Source: Rubrivivax sp.
GTDB lineage: Bacteria; Pseudomonadota; Gammaproteobacteria; Burkholderiales; Burkholderiaceae_C
Assembly (NCBI GenBank): GCA_022843905.1
Contig: JALHMT010000019.1
Span: 38,176 to 102,175 of the forward strand
Direction of reading: 5' to 3'
Length of the DNA stretch: 64,000 nucleotides
The translations under genes were made by a program, and so were the position numbers. The notes under the pieces are model-generated. The model was not told the origin of the DNA. It did no database searches and saw only the letters and a program-made list of their open reading frames with translations. Of the stretch, positions 32,544-43,038 are shown one piece after another. Each line of letters opens with the position of its first letter. Positions within the stretch are counted from its first letter, which is position 1.

Positions 32544-34316
32544 ATGGACATGTCTGCCGCGGAAGTCAAGCGTGCCGCCCTGGCACAGCCGCAAAATCCC
32601 GACGCCGAGCCCAATGGTTCGGAGATCCTGGTCCGATGCCTGCAGGCCGAAGGGGTCAAGTACCTCTGGGGCTACCCCGGCGGGGCCGTTCTCTACATTT
32701 ATGACGCCCTGTACAAGCAGGAGTCGATCGAGCATGTGCTGGTCAGGCACGAGCAGGCGGCGGTACACGCAGCCGACGGCTACGCCCGCGCCACCGGCGA
32801 GGTCGGTGTCGCACTGGTGACCTCCGGGCCCGGTGTGACCAATGCGGTCACCGGCATCGCGACGGCCTACATGGACTCGATCCCGATGGTGATCATCACC
32901 GGACAGGTGCCGACGCCGGCGATCGGTCTGGACGCCTTTCAGGAGTGCGACACCGTCGGCATCACGCGTCCCATCGTCAAGCACAATTTCCTGGTGAAGG
33001 ACGTGCGCGACCTGGCGCTCACCATGAAGAAGGCCTTCCACATCGCCCGCACCGGCCGTCCCGGCCCGGTGGTGGTCGATGTGCCCAAGGACGTGTCGCT
33101 GAAGACGGCACCATTCCACTATCCGGAATCGGTGGAGATGCGCTCCTACAACCCGGTGCGCAAGGGCCATGGCGGACAGATCCGCAAGGCCGTGCAACTG
33201 TTGCTCTCGGCCAGGCGGCCCTACATCTACACCGGTGGCGGCGTCATCCTGGGCAACGCCTCGGCGGAACTGAGGCAACTCACCGACCTGCTCGGCTTCC
33301 CCTGCACCAACACGCTGATGGGCCTGGGCGCCATCGCCTCCAGCGACCCCAAGTTCCTGGGCATGCTGGGCATGCATGGGACCTACGAAGCCAACATGAC
33401 GATGCAGAACTGCGACGTCCTGCTGGCCGTGGGTGCGCGTTTCGACGACCGCGTGATCGGCAACCCCAAGCACTTCGCGTCGGTCGAGCGCAAGATCATC
33501 CACGTCGACATCGACCCGTCGTCGATTTCCAAGCGCGTGAAGGTCGACATCCCCATCGTGGGTGACGTGAAGGAAGTGCTGGTCGAACTGATCTCGCAGA
33601 TCAAGGAAGCCCAGGCGCGTCCCGACGCCGGTGCACTGAACGCCTGGTGGAGCCAGATCAACGAGTGGCGCAAGCGCGATTGCCTGGCCTACAAGGGCAG
33701 CAGTGACGTCATCAAGCCGCAGATGGTGGTCGACAAGCTCTGGCAGCTCACCAAGGACCGCGACACCTACATCACCTCCGACGTCGGTCAGCACCAGATG
33801 TGGGCGGCACAGTACTACCGCTTCGAAGAGCCTCGCCGCTGGATCAATTCGGGCGGCCTGGGCACCATGGGCGTGGGCCTGCCTTACGCGATGGGCATCA
33901 AGCTCGCCAAGCCGGATGCCGACGTCTTCTGCATCACGGGCGAAGGCTCGATCCAGATGTGCATCCAGGAGCTGTCCACCTGCCTGCAGTACAAGACGCC
34001 GGTGAAGATCGTGTCGCTGAACAACCGCTATCTTGGGATGGTGCGGCAGTGGCAACAACTGGACTACGGCGGCCGCTACTCGCACAGCTACATGGACGCG
34101 CTGCCCGACTTCGTGAAGCTGGCCGAGGCGTACGGCCACGTCGGTCTGCTGGTCGAGAAGCCGGGTGACGTGGAAGGCGCTCTGCGCGAGGCCATCCGCC
34201 TGAAGGACCGCACGGTGTTCCTCGATGTGCGCACCGACCCGACCGAAAACGTCTGGCCCATGGTGCAGGCCGGCAAGGGCATCAGCGAGATGCTGCTGGG
34301 ATCCGAAGACCTGTGA
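32544..34316 (+). CDS. ilvB: Acetolactate synthase, large catalytic subunit
   Basis: 590 residues; thiamine-diphosphate enzyme forming acetolactate and acetohydroxybutyrate for Val, Leu and Ile. Visible are the N-domain with the catalytic Glu region (VLVRHEQAAVHAADGYARATG, near 60), GPGVTNAVTGIA, the FAD-binding middle domain and the ThDP motif GEGSIQMCIQELST...NNRYLGMV. The start ATG (MDMSAAEV) has AAAGG upstream; an earlier in-frame region has no family similarity. Regulatory partner ilvH follows after 157 nt. Confidence 0.96.
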   Translation: MDMSAAEVKRAALAQPQNPDAEPNGSEILVRCLQAEGVKYLWGYPGGAVLYIYDALYKQESIEHVLVRHEQAAVHAADGYARATGEVGVALVTSGPGVTNAVTGIATAYMDSIPMVIITGQVPTPAIGLDAFQECDTVGITRPIVKHNFLVKDVRDLALTMKKAFHIARTGRPGPVVVDVPKDVSLKTAPFHYPESVEMRSYNPVRKGHGGQIRKAVQLLLSARRPYIYTGGGVILGNASAELRQLTDLLGFPCTNTLMGLGAIASSDPKFLGMLGMHGTYEANMTMQNCDVLLAVGARFDDRVIGNPKHFASVERKIIHVDIDPSSISKRVKVDIPIVGDVKEVLVELISQIKEAQARPDAGALNAWWSQINEWRKRDCLAYKGSSDVIKPQMVVDKLWQLTKDRDTYITSDVGQHQMWAAQYYRFEEPRRWINSGGLGTMGVGLPYAMGIKLAKPDADVFCITGEGSIQMCIQELSTCLQYKTPVKIVSLNNRYLGMVRQWQQLDYGGRYSHSYMDALPDFVKLAEAYGHVGLLVEKPGDVEGALREAIRLKDRTVFLDVRTDPTENVWPMVQAGKGISEMLLGSEDL

Positions 34317-34473
34317 TTGAACAAGGCGGCAGCCGGCAGGGCGTCACCGCGCCCGGGTCGACCTGCAGCCGGACCGATCACGGGAGCCCCTTGAACTGAT
34401 TGTCGACGTGGCGTGGCCAAGGGCCGGCGGTTACCGCCGCCGTCCTGAAGAGCGCGCCGCTGAAAGACCGAAC

Positions 34474-36026
<1,553 letters not shown>

Positions 36027-36045
36027 GTCTTTTGTGCTGCCTCTG

Positions 36046-36069
36046 GGGCCGCCCTCGGGCGGCCCTTTT
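36046..36069 (+). terminator. Intrinsic terminator after ilvC
   Basis: GGGCCGCC-CTCG-GGCGGCCC forms an 8-bp stem (36046-36065) followed by TTTTC. It ends 22 nt before the pssA start codon. Confidence 0.85.
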
Positions 36070-36091
36070 CATTGCGCTATCCTCCTTGACG

Positions 36092-36916
36092 ATGAACGAC
36101 GCGCCCGACCTAGACCCTGACGACGTTGCGGCGCCGCCCCGTCCGCGCCGCAAGGGCATCTACGCCTTGCCCAATGCCATCACGCTGTGTGCGCTGTTTG
36201 CCAGCTTCTACGCCATCGTGATGGCGATGAACGGTCGCTTCGAGACCGCCTGCATCGCGATCTTCGCGGCGGCCGTGCTCGACAGCCTGGATGGCCGCGT
36301 CGCGCGCATGACCAATACGCAGAGCGCGTTCGGCGAGCAGATGGACAGCCTGGCCGACATGGTGAGCTTCGGTGCGGCGCCGGCCCTGATCGTCTACCAG
36401 TGGGCCCTGCAGGACATGGGCAAGCTGGGCTGGATCCCGGCCTTCGTCTACATCGCCGGGGCTGCGCTGCGCCTGGCGCGCTTCAACGTCAACATCGGGG
36501 TCGTCGACAAGCGCTTCTTCCAGGGTTTGCCGAGCCCGGCGGCAGCGGCCCTGGTGATGGGGCTGATCTGGGTCGTCGACGATGCCGGCATCAAGGGCGT
36601 GACGAAGGTCGACTGGGCGGCCTGGTCGGCCTTCGGTGTCACGCTGTATGCAGGCCTGTCGATGGTCACCAATGCGCCGTTCTACAGCTTCAAGGTGTTC
36701 AGCAGCCGGCGCACCGTGCCCTTCGTCGTGGTGGTGGCCATCGCGCTGGGCATCGCGTTCGTCGCGCTCGATCCGCCCCGTGTCCTGTTCGCGCTGTTCT
36801 GCATCTACGGACTGTCGGGATACGGCGTCTACGCCTACCGCAAGATGAAGGGCAAGCCGGTCAGCGTGATCGCCACTTCGACCGACGACCCCGACGAGAT
36901 CGGGTTGCACCGATGA
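36092..36916 (+). CDS. pssA: CDP-diacylglycerol-serine O-phosphatidyltransferase
   Basis: 274-residue membrane enzyme making phosphatidylserine, precursor of phosphatidylethanolamine. The CDP-alcohol phosphotransferase motif DG-x2-AR-x8-G-x3-D-x3-D is present as DGRVAR...GEQMDSLAD (residues 70-92), with about seven or eight membrane helices. ATG at 36092 is chosen over upstream in-frame codons, which lie across the ilvC terminator. The decarboxylase gene psd is not next to it, unlike in many relatives. Confidence 0.93.
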   Translation: MNDAPDLDPDDVAAPPRPRRKGIYALPNAITLCALFASFYAIVMAMNGRFETACIAIFAAAVLDSLDGRVARMTNTQSAFGEQMDSLADMVSFGAAPALIVYQWALQDMGKLGWIPAFVYIAGAALRLARFNVNIGVVDKRFFQGLPSPAAAALVMGLIWVVDDAGIKGVTKVDWAAWSAFGVTLYAGLSMVTNAPFYSFKVFSSRRTVPFVVVVAIALGIAFVALDPPRVLFALFCIYGLSGYGVYAYRKMKGKPVSVIATSTDDPDEIGLHR

Positions 36917-36934
36917 GCACCCCGCCGCGTCCTG

Positions 36935-36943
36935 TGCTACATT
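36935..36943 (+). promoter_or_regulatory. Extended -10 promoter of the leuA leader
   Basis: TGCTACATT at 36935-36943 is an extended -10 (TGn then TACATT). It places the start near 36950, only about 3 nt before the leader ATG, so the leader peptide mRNA might be almost leaderless. Confidence 0.45.
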
Positions 36944-36952
36944 GATGCGGTA

Positions 36953-37009
36953 ATGAAGACGACCGCCCCCATCTCGCTGCTGCTTCTAGGAGTGCTACAG
37001 GCGCGCTGA
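36953..37009 (+). CDS. leuL: Leucine leader peptide of leuA
   Basis: An 18-codon frame, [18 protein letters not shown], ends in TGA at 37007-37009. It has four consecutive Leu codons (CTG CTG CTT CTA, 36977-36988) and a fifth (CTA, 36995-36997), of which three (CTT, CTA, CTA) look rare against the CTG-rich genes around it. It lies 112 nt before leuA and is followed by a strong terminator. This is the classic layout of leucine attenuation. No convincing ribosome-binding site precedes it, fitting a near-leaderless start. Translation is predicted only. Confidence 0.75.
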   Translation: MKTTAPISLLLLGVLQAR

Positions 37010-37037
37010 TCGTCCACGCATTCGCACACCCGGAACG

Positions 37038-37075
37038 ACGGCCCGCCAGCGCAACGCAGCGGGCCGTTTGCTTTT
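37038..37075 (+). terminator. Intrinsic terminator (attenuator) upstream of leuA
   Basis: ACGGCCCGC (37038-37046) pairs perfectly with GCGGGCCGT (37059-37067), 9 bp with a 12-nt loop, followed by TTGCTTTT. It ends about 47 nt before leuA. A possible competing pairing is GCGCTG (37003-37008) with CAGCGC (37047-37052) plus CGTC (37011-37014) with GACG (37037-37040); it is weaker than the one in front of thrS. Confidence 0.8.
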
Positions 37076-37121
37076 CCGAATCTGGCAACCGGGCTGCGTG
37101 CAAACCCCAGGGAGAAGACCC

Positions 37122-38663
37122 ATGTCAGACAAGCTGATCATTTTCGACACCACCTTGCGCGATGGCGAGCAATCGCCGGGCGCCTCGATGACGCGCGACG
37201 AGAAGCTGCGCATCGCCCGCCAGCTCGAGCGCTTGAAGGTGGACGTGATCGAAGCCGGCTTCGCGGCGTCTTCCAACGGCGACTTCGCTGCCGTGAAGGC
37301 CATCGCCGACGTCATCAAGGATTCCACCGTGTGCTCGCTCGCGCGCGCCAACGACCGCGACATCGCGCGCGCTGCAGAGGCACTGAAGGGAGCGGCTCGC
37401 TCGCGCATCCATACCTTCATCGCGACCAGCGAACTGCACATGGAGAAAAAGTTGCGCATGACGCCGGACCAGGTGTTCGAGCAGGCGCGACTGGCCGTGC
37501 GCTTCGCACGCAATCTGTGCGCCGACATCGAGTTCTCTCCGGAGGACGGCTACCGGTCCGATCCCGACTTCCTGTGCCGTGTGCTCGAAGCCTGCATCGA
37601 CGAAGGCGCCACCACGCTGAACATCCCCGACACGGTGGGCTATGCCGTGCCCGAGCTGTACGGCGAGTTCATCCGTTCGCTGCGCGAGCGCATCCCGAAC
37701 TCCGACAAGGCGGTGTGGTCGGTGCATTGCCACAACGACCTGGGCATGGCGGTGGCCAACTCGCTGGCGGGCGTGAAGATCGGCGGCGCGCGTCAGGTCG
37801 AGTGCACCATCAACGGCCTGGGCGAACGCGCCGGCAACTGTTCGCTGGAAGAGGTGGTGATGGCCTTGCGCACGCGCCGCGACTATTTCGGCCTGCAGGT
37901 GGGCATCGATACGACCCAGATCGTGCCGGCCTCGCGCATGGTCAGCCAGACCACCGGGTTCGTGGTGCAACCCAACAAGGCCGTCGTCGGCGCCAATGCC
38001 TTCGCTCACGCATCGGGCATCCACCAGGACGGCGTGCTGAAGGCGCGCGACACCTACGAGATCATGCGCGCCGAGGACGTGGGCTGGGCCGCCAACAAGA
38101 TCGTGCTGGGCAAGCTGTCGGGTCGCAATGCCTTCAAGCAGCGGCTGCAGGAGCTGGGCATCCAGCTGGAGTCGGAGGCCGAGGTCAACAACGCCTTCGC
38201 CCGCTTCAAGGACCTGGCCGACCGCAAGAGCGAGATCTTCGACGAGGACATCATCGCCCTCGTCGGCGACGAAAGCGTGACCAGCGAGCAGGAGCACTAC
38301 CGTCTTCTAGCCTTGTCCCAGCACTCCGAGACGGGCGAGCGGCCGCAGGCGTCGGTGACTTTCGCGGTGGGCGAGCAGGAGCACTGCGTCGAGAGCCAGG
38401 GCAACGGCCCGGTCGATGCCAGCCTGAAGGCCATCGAGTCGAAGGTGAAGAGCGGTGCCGAACTGATGCTCTATTCGGTCAATGCCATCACCTCGGGCAG
38501 CACCGAGTCGCAGGGCGAGGTGACGGTGCGTCTGCAGCTTGGCGGACGGGTCGTCAACGGTGTCGGATCCGATCCCGACATCGTCGTGGCCTCCGCCAAG
38601 GCCTACCTGTCTGCGCTCAACAAGCTGCACAGCAACGCAGACCGCGTGGCCGCACAGGGCTGA
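37122..38663 (+). CDS. leuA: 2-Isopropylmalate synthase
   Basis: 513 residues; first committed step of leucine synthesis. The TIM barrel starts [20 protein letters not shown] with metal and substrate motifs, [22 protein letters not shown] [10 protein letters not shown] (about 200) and [20 protein letters not shown]-terminal regulatory domain (about 390-513) provides leucine feedback. GGGAGAAG lies before the ATG. It is probably controlled by the leader peptide and terminator upstream. Confidence 0.97.
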   Translation: MSDKLIIFDTTLRDGEQSPGASMTRDEKLRIARQLERLKVDVIEAGFAASSNGDFAAVKAIADVIKDSTVCSLARANDRDIARAAEALKGAARSRIHTFIATSELHMEKKLRMTPDQVFEQARLAVRFARNLCADIEFSPEDGYRSDPDFLCRVLEACIDEGATTLNIPDTVGYAVPELYGEFIRSLRERIPNSDKAVWSVHCHNDLGMAVANSLAGVKIGGARQVECTINGLGERAGNCSLEEVVMALRTRRDYFGLQVGIDTTQIVPASRMVSQTTGFVVQPNKAVVGANAFAHASGIHQDGVLKARDTYEIMRAEDVGWAANKIVLGKLSGRNAFKQRLQELGIQLESEAEVNNAFARFKDLADRKSEIFDEDIIALVGDESVTSEQEHYRLLALSQHSETGERPQASVTFAVGEQEHCVESQGNGPVDASLKAIESKVKSGAELMLYSVNAITSGSTESQGEVTVRLQLGGRVVNGVGSDPDIVVASAKAYLSALNKLHSNADRVAAQG

Positions 38664-38872
38664 GGTCGCCATCGGGTCCGCGCGCGGCAGCTTGCCGTCG
38701 CCGGGCCGGGTGTGGGCAGGTCATGCAACTCGCTGCGGGTCTTCCCCGACGGGCATGCCTCAATCTGAATCAGTGACTTGAAAAAAGGCGTGCAAGCTAC
38801 TGAATTCGTTGACTCCCCGGCCTCTTTCTTGCGGTATTCTTCGACCTTGATTCCTCTTCAGGGCGACTACCG

Positions 38873-39967
38873 ATGCCGTACACGCCAACGAAGTTCTGGT
38901 CCGTCTGTCGATTCGTGGTGATCGCCCTGTCGATGTCGGTCCTGGCAGCGTCCCCGACGCTGGCCTCGAAATCTCCGGCAAAGAAGTCCGCCTCCAAACC
39001 CAGTTCGGCAGCCGCCAAGGCCAAGCCGAGCAACAAGGCCACGGCAAGCAAACCCAGCGCGCGCAAGCCAGTGGCGCGCACGCCGACGCGAGCGCTCCGC
39101 GCCTCGTCGCGAAAGTCGGCGGTGAAGGCCGTGCGAGTCGCGCCGCCCCGCCTTTCCATGGGTCAGACCATCGGCCTGCACGACACGGCCGATCCCCTGG
39201 ACTTGAAGTCGAGCGTGGCCCTGGTGATCGACCAGGACACCAACCAGGTGGTGTTCAGCAAGAACTCCGGGGCCGTGCTGCCCATTGCTTCCATCACCAA
39301 GTTGATGACCGCCGTGGTCGTGGCGGAAGCCGACCTGCCGATGGACGAGTTGCTGCCGGTCGAGCCGATCGGCGGGCTGGAGCCCGGCAAGTCGAGCCGT
39401 TCCCGCTTGGCCATCGGCACCCAGCTCACGCGGGGTGAACTGCTGCATCTGGCCTTGATGGCTTCAGAGAACCGGTCGGCGCATACGCTCGGAAGCCACT
39501 ACCCGGGCGGGCTGGATGCCTTTGTCGCGGCGATGAACCGGAAGGCTGCCGATCTGGGCATGGGCGATACCCGCTTCGTCGAGCCCACCGGCTTGTCCAG
39601 CCAGAACCAGTCGAGTGCACGCGACCTGAGCGTGCTGGTGCGTGCCGCCATGCAGCACCCGATGATCCGCGAACTGTCGACCTCCCAGGAAGCGCAGGTG
39701 GCGGTCGGCAACCGGCAGGTCCAGTTCCAGACCACCAACGGCCTGGTGCGCAACCCCTTGTGGGAGATCGGTCTGCAGAAGACCGGCTACATCTCCGAGG
39801 CGGGGCGTTGCCTGGTGATGCAGGCCAGTCTGGCCGGTCGGCAGTTCATCATGGTGCTGCTCGACTCCGCGGGCCGCTATTCGCGTCTGGGCGACGCCGA
39901 GAGGCTTCGCCACTGGTTGACCGAATCGGGTCTGACGGCCAAGACGGCCGACAAGGTCATACGCTGA
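38873..39967 (+). CDS. pbpG: D-alanyl-D-alanine endopeptidase (PBP7 type)
   Basis: 364-residue periplasmic low-molecular-weight penicillin-binding protein (S11 family), which cuts peptidoglycan cross-links. A signal peptide (about 1-31) is followed by a Lys/Ser/Ala-rich basic tract of some 55 residues, then the catalytic domain with SITK (SxxK, near 140), SEN (SxN, near 198) and KTG (near 302). The basic region may bind the wall or DNA-like polyanions. No paired gene. Confidence 0.92.
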   Translation: MPYTPTKFWSVCRFVVIALSMSVLAASPTLASKSPAKKSASKPSSAAAKAKPSNKATASKPSARKPVARTPTRALRASSRKSAVKAVRVAPPRLSMGQTIGLHDTADPLDLKSSVALVIDQDTNQVVFSKNSGAVLPIASITKLMTAVVVAEADLPMDELLPVEPIGGLEPGKSSRSRLAIGTQLTRGELLHLALMASENRSAHTLGSHYPGGLDAFVAAMNRKAADLGMGDTRFVEPTGLSSQNQSSARDLSVLVRAAMQHPMIRELSTSQEAQVAVGNRQVQFQTTNGLVRNPLWEIGLQKTGYISEAGRCLVMQASLAGRQFIMVLLDSAGRYSRLGDAERLRHWLTESGLTAKTADKVIR

Positions 39968-40012
39968 CGCGGCACCCGGATCCGCCGGACTGGTGACCTG
40001 GAGCCCGGGGCC

Positions 40013-40780
40013 TCAGCCCCGATGGCCGAGCGCTGCAGAGATCTCGCTGGCGGTCTGCCTGACCTTTTCGAGCCACGACTCCTCCAGCCGGTCCGCCGGT
40101 GCCGACACCGACAGCCCCGCCAGCAGCTTGGCCTGGTCATCGAAGATGCCGGCGGCCATGCAGCGAACGCCCAGTTCCAGTTCTTCGTCGTCGCGCGCGT
40201 AGCCGAGGGCTCGCACGTTGGCCAGTTCCCGCTCCAGCCGCCCGATGTCGGTGATGCTGTTGCGTGTGTGCCCGGTCAGGCCGGTACGCGTCGCATAGGC
40301 CCTTACGCGTTGCAGGTCGTCGTGCGCCAGGAACAGCTTGCCCACCGAAGTGAGGTGCAGCGGCGCGCGGCCGCCGATGGCACGCACCACCTGCATGCCC
40401 GATCGTTCGCTGTAGGTCCGCTCCACGTAGACGATCTCGTCGCCCTGGCGCATCGACAGGTTGATGGCCTGGTGCGTCAGCTTGTGCAGTTCGCGCATGG
40501 GGCCGAGTGCCGCCTCGCGCACGTCCAGGCGGGCCTTCACCAGGTTGCCCAGTTCGAGCAAGCGCATGCCGAGGCGATAGCTGCCGGCGTGCGGTCGATC
40601 GACATAGCGACCGATGGTCAGATCGCTCAGGATGCGATGGGCCGTGGACGGATGCAGGCCGGTGGTGTCGCTGATGGCCTTCAGCGTCATCGGTTCCGAT
40701 TGCGAAGCCAAGGTGTCGAGCAGCGAGAACATGCGCTCCAGCACCTGGATGGTGGGCGACTGGGGTGGCTTGCCGGTCAT
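40013..40780 (-). CDS. IclR-family transcriptional regulator
   Basis: About 255 residues from the ATG giving MTGKPPQSPTIQVLERMFSLLD. The N-terminal helix-turn-helix (MTLKAISDTTGLHPSTAHRILSDL) is followed by the IclR effector domain (GGRAPLHLTSVGKLFLA). An upstream in-frame ATG at 40831 and a TTG at 40894 are possible, so the N-terminus is not settled. A tandem 15-bp repeat lies just upstream. It follows hpnE on the same strand; its target genes cannot be told. Confidence 0.85.
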   Translation of the reverse strand: MTGKPPQSPTIQVLERMFSLLDTLASQSEPMTLKAISDTTGLHPSTAHRILSDLTIGRYVDRPHAGSYRLGMRLLELGNLVKARLDVREAALGPMRELHKLTHQAINLSMRQGDEIVYVERTYSERSGMQVVRAIGGRAPLHLTSVGKLFLAHDDLQRVRAYATRTGLTGHTRNSITDIGRLERELANVRALGYARDDEELELGVRCMAAGIFDDQAKLLAGLSVSAPADRLEESWLEKVRQTASEISAALGHRG

Positions 40781-40790
40781 GATGGCTGGG

Positions 40791-40820
40791 CGGGAGGTGA
40801 CATCGCAGGAGGTGACATCG
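40791..40820 (-). repeat. Tandem GAGGTGACATCG repeat before the IclR start
   Basis: Two adjacent copies of GAGGTGACATCG plus three variable bases (about 40791-40805 and 40806-40820 on the plus strand). If the IclR protein starts at 40780 the repeat lies in its 5' region and could be an operator; if it starts at 40831 it codes for a DVTS repeat. Confidence 0.6.
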
Positions 40821-40900
40821 GCATTTTGCATCGCGGAAGTGTTGCTTGCATAGCGGCATTGTTGCGCGCCCTCGAGCGTCGCCGCGCGACGCAAAGGCGC

Positions 40901-42193
40901 TCAGCCAGCCAGCAGGTCGCGCACGGCCGCAGTGCCCGAACGCACGGCGCCTTCGAGCGTGGCGGGGTAGGGCCCGTCGACGTAGTCGGCTGCCGCCACC
41001 AGGCCCGTCGCGATCCGTCCCGCGGGGCGAGTCAGGCCCGGCGTGCAGCGAAAGGTCGCGCGCTTTTCCGCCACCACGGTGACGAGCCGAGGGGGTTGCG
41101 GCCAGGTGCCCGTTGGGAAGGCAGCGCCGAGTTGCTCCAGTGTGGCCTGCGCGCAGGCCTCCAGACCGAGCTCCACCCATCGCGCTGCGCCGCTCACGAC
41201 GCAGACGAAGAGCCCCGCTTCGCCGCCCAGGGCGCCATGGTCGAACACGAACTGCGCTGGATGGGAGGCACTCTCAACCAGCGCCATCATCGGTGCACGC
41301 AGCCGTGCGCCCTCGGAACGTACGAAGACGGTGACGATGGGCTCGAAGCGCAGTGTTGCCGCAAGGGCCGCCCACTCGGGGGCGATCGGCTTCACCAGCC
41401 GGGCCGCCTCGAGCGCCGGACAGGCGAGCACGACGCCATCGAAACGATCGGCACCCACGCGCCATGTGCTGCCGTCGCGCTCCAGGGTCTGCACGCGGCT
41501 GCGCAGATGGACGACCGCGCCGTGCCTGGCGAGCCAGTCCGCAGCCGGGCCCGGCAGCAGGGCGTCCAGCGGACGCCGCGGCAGCAGCAGGTCGGCGCTG
41601 CCCGGGCCGCTGAACAAGGCGTCCTTCAACACGCGAAGGAACACCTGGGCACTGGCTTCGTGCGCAGGCGTGTTGAGTGCGGCCACGCACAGCGGATCGA
41701 TCAGCATCTCGCGCACGGGCCGCGGCAGGCCGGCACAGAGCGTGGCGACGTTCATGCTGGCGTCGCAGCGGAAGCCGCTGACCATCCAGCGGCCCGCATG
41801 GGCCAGCAGCGACAGTCGCTCGCTCCAGCGCCACCCTCTGCAGGATGCCACGCCGCGCAGAAAGGCCGGCATCGGGGGGCCGGGCGGCAGCGCCAGTTCG
41901 CGGCCGTCCGGGTAGGCCAGCACGAGCGGCACTCTGTACAAGGCCTGCGGGACGTCGACGCCCACGGTGCTCATCAGTGCCAGGGTCTCACGGTAGGCGC
42001 CAATCAGGATGTGCTGCCCGTTGTCGAGCCAGCGCGAGTCCTGCGCCGTGCTGCGCGCGCGACCGCCGAGTTGCGGTGCCATCTCGTAGAGGCTGACCGT
42101 TGCGCCGGCCTGCACGGCGTGCACGGCCGCCGAGAGTCCCGCCCAGCCGCCGCCGACGACCGCGATCCGGCGTTCCGAGTGCACGGCGGTCAA
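40901..42193 (-). CDS. hpnE: Hydroxysqualene dehydroxylase HpnE
   Basis: 430-residue flavin amine oxidase-like enzyme that reduces hydroxysqualene to squalene. The FAD-binding dinucleotide fold is IAVVGGGWAGLSAAVHAVQAG (from residue 9), followed by GGRARS and DNGQHILIGAYRETL. It overlaps hpnD by 4 nt (ATGA) and is the last gene of hpnC-hpnD-hpnE. Confidence 0.93.
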   Translation of the reverse strand: MTAVHSERRIAVVGGGWAGLSAAVHAVQAGATVSLYEMAPQLGGRARSTAQDSRWLDNGQHILIGAYRETLALMSTVGVDVPQALYRVPLVLAYPDGRELALPPGPPMPAFLRGVASCRGWRWSERLSLLAHAGRWMVSGFRCDASMNVATLCAGLPRPVREMLIDPLCVAALNTPAHEASAQVFLRVLKDALFSGPGSADLLLPRRPLDALLPGPAADWLARHGAVVHLRSRVQTLERDGSTWRVGADRFDGVVLACPALEAARLVKPIAPEWAALAATLRFEPIVTVFVRSEGARLRAPMMALVESASHPAQFVFDHGALGGEAGLFVCVVSGAARWVELGLEACAQATLEQLGAAFPTGTWPQPPRLVTVVAEKRATFRCTPGLTRPAGRIATGLVAAADYVDGPYPATLEGAVRSGTAAVRDLLAG

Positions 42194-43038
42194 TGCCCGC
42201 GAAGGTGGGTGCGCGCCGCGATCCAGAGCTTGCGCAGAGGCGTCAGCGAGGTGCGTTGGTGCAGCACCTGGAACTTCTGCGACTCGATCTCGCGCAGCAG
42301 CGTGCGATAGATGTTGGCCATCATCAGTCCGGGCTTCTGCGCCAGGCGATCGGTCTCCGGCAGCAGTGCCAGGGCCTCGTCATAGGTTGCGTGCGCGCGC
42401 GCCGCCTGGAAGCGCATCAGCGCGTCGAAGCGCTCGCCATAGCCCCACGGCGCCTTGCGCATCAGCAGTTCGCCGGCCTTGACGTCGAACTGCTGCAGTT
42501 CCGACACCGGCAGGTAGATGCGCCCGCGCCTGGCGTCGTCGCCCACGTCGCGGATGATGTTGGTGAGCTGCATCGCCAGCCCCAGCTTGTGCGCGTATGC
42601 GATGGTCTGCGGCTGTGTGCGGCCGAAGATGCTGCTGGCCACCTCGCCCACGATGCCTGCCACGAGGTGGCAGTAGCGCTGCAGTCCGGCGAAGTCGAGG
42701 AAGCGGGTCTGCTGCAGGTCGATCTGGCAACCTTCGATGACGGCCAGCAGGTGGTCGGCCCGGATGTCGTAATCGGACGCCAGCGGCATCAGCGCCTGGG
42801 TCACGGGGTGCGTCGGGTTCCCGGCGTAGGCGGCGGCCACTTCACCGCGCCACCACTGCAGCTTGGTGGCCGCCACCGATGGGTCCTGCATCTCGTCGAC
42901 GACGTCGTCCACCTCGCGGCAGAAGGCGTAGAAGGCCGTGATGGCGGCGCGTCGCGGCGGCGGCAGGAACATGAAGGCGTAGTAGAAGGACGAGCCGCTT
43001 GCAGCTGCACGCTCCTGCACGTACTGTTGCGGCGTCAA
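42190..43038 (-). CDS. hpnD: Presqualene diphosphate synthase HpnD
   Basis: 282 residues; joins two farnesyl diphosphates into presqualene diphosphate. Both Asp-rich motifs are visible: EVDDVVDE (near 50) and DVGDDARRGR (near 175). The best start is a TTG whose TTGA overlaps the hpnC stop codon, giving LTPQQYVQERAAASGSSFYYAF, where the family begins. No ATG is available nearby. Confidence 0.92.
   Translation of the reverse strand: MTPQQYVQERAAASGSSFYYAFMFLPPPRRAAITAFYAFCREVDDVVDEMQDPSVAATKLQWWRGEVAAAYAGNPTHPVTQALMPLASDYDIRADHLLAVIEGCQIDLQQTRFLDFAGLQRYCHLVAGIVGEVASSIFGRTQPQTIAYAHKLGLAMQLTNIIRDVGDDARRGRIYLPVSELQQFDVKAGELLMRKAPWGYGERFDALMRFQAARAHATYDEALALLPETDRLAQKPGLMMANIYRTLLREIESQKFQVLHQRTSLTPLRKLWIAARTHLRGH

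Noticed and set aside
32282..32704. 140-codon open frame in the ilvB upstream region
   Set aside because: It overlaps the ilvB start in another frame, lacks a ribosome-binding site and shows no domain or amino-acid bias suggesting a leader peptide.
36905..36943. TTGCAC as a -35 for the leuA leader promoter
   Set aside because: It is 27 nt from TACATT, far outside the usual 16-18 nt; the extended -10 reading is preferred.
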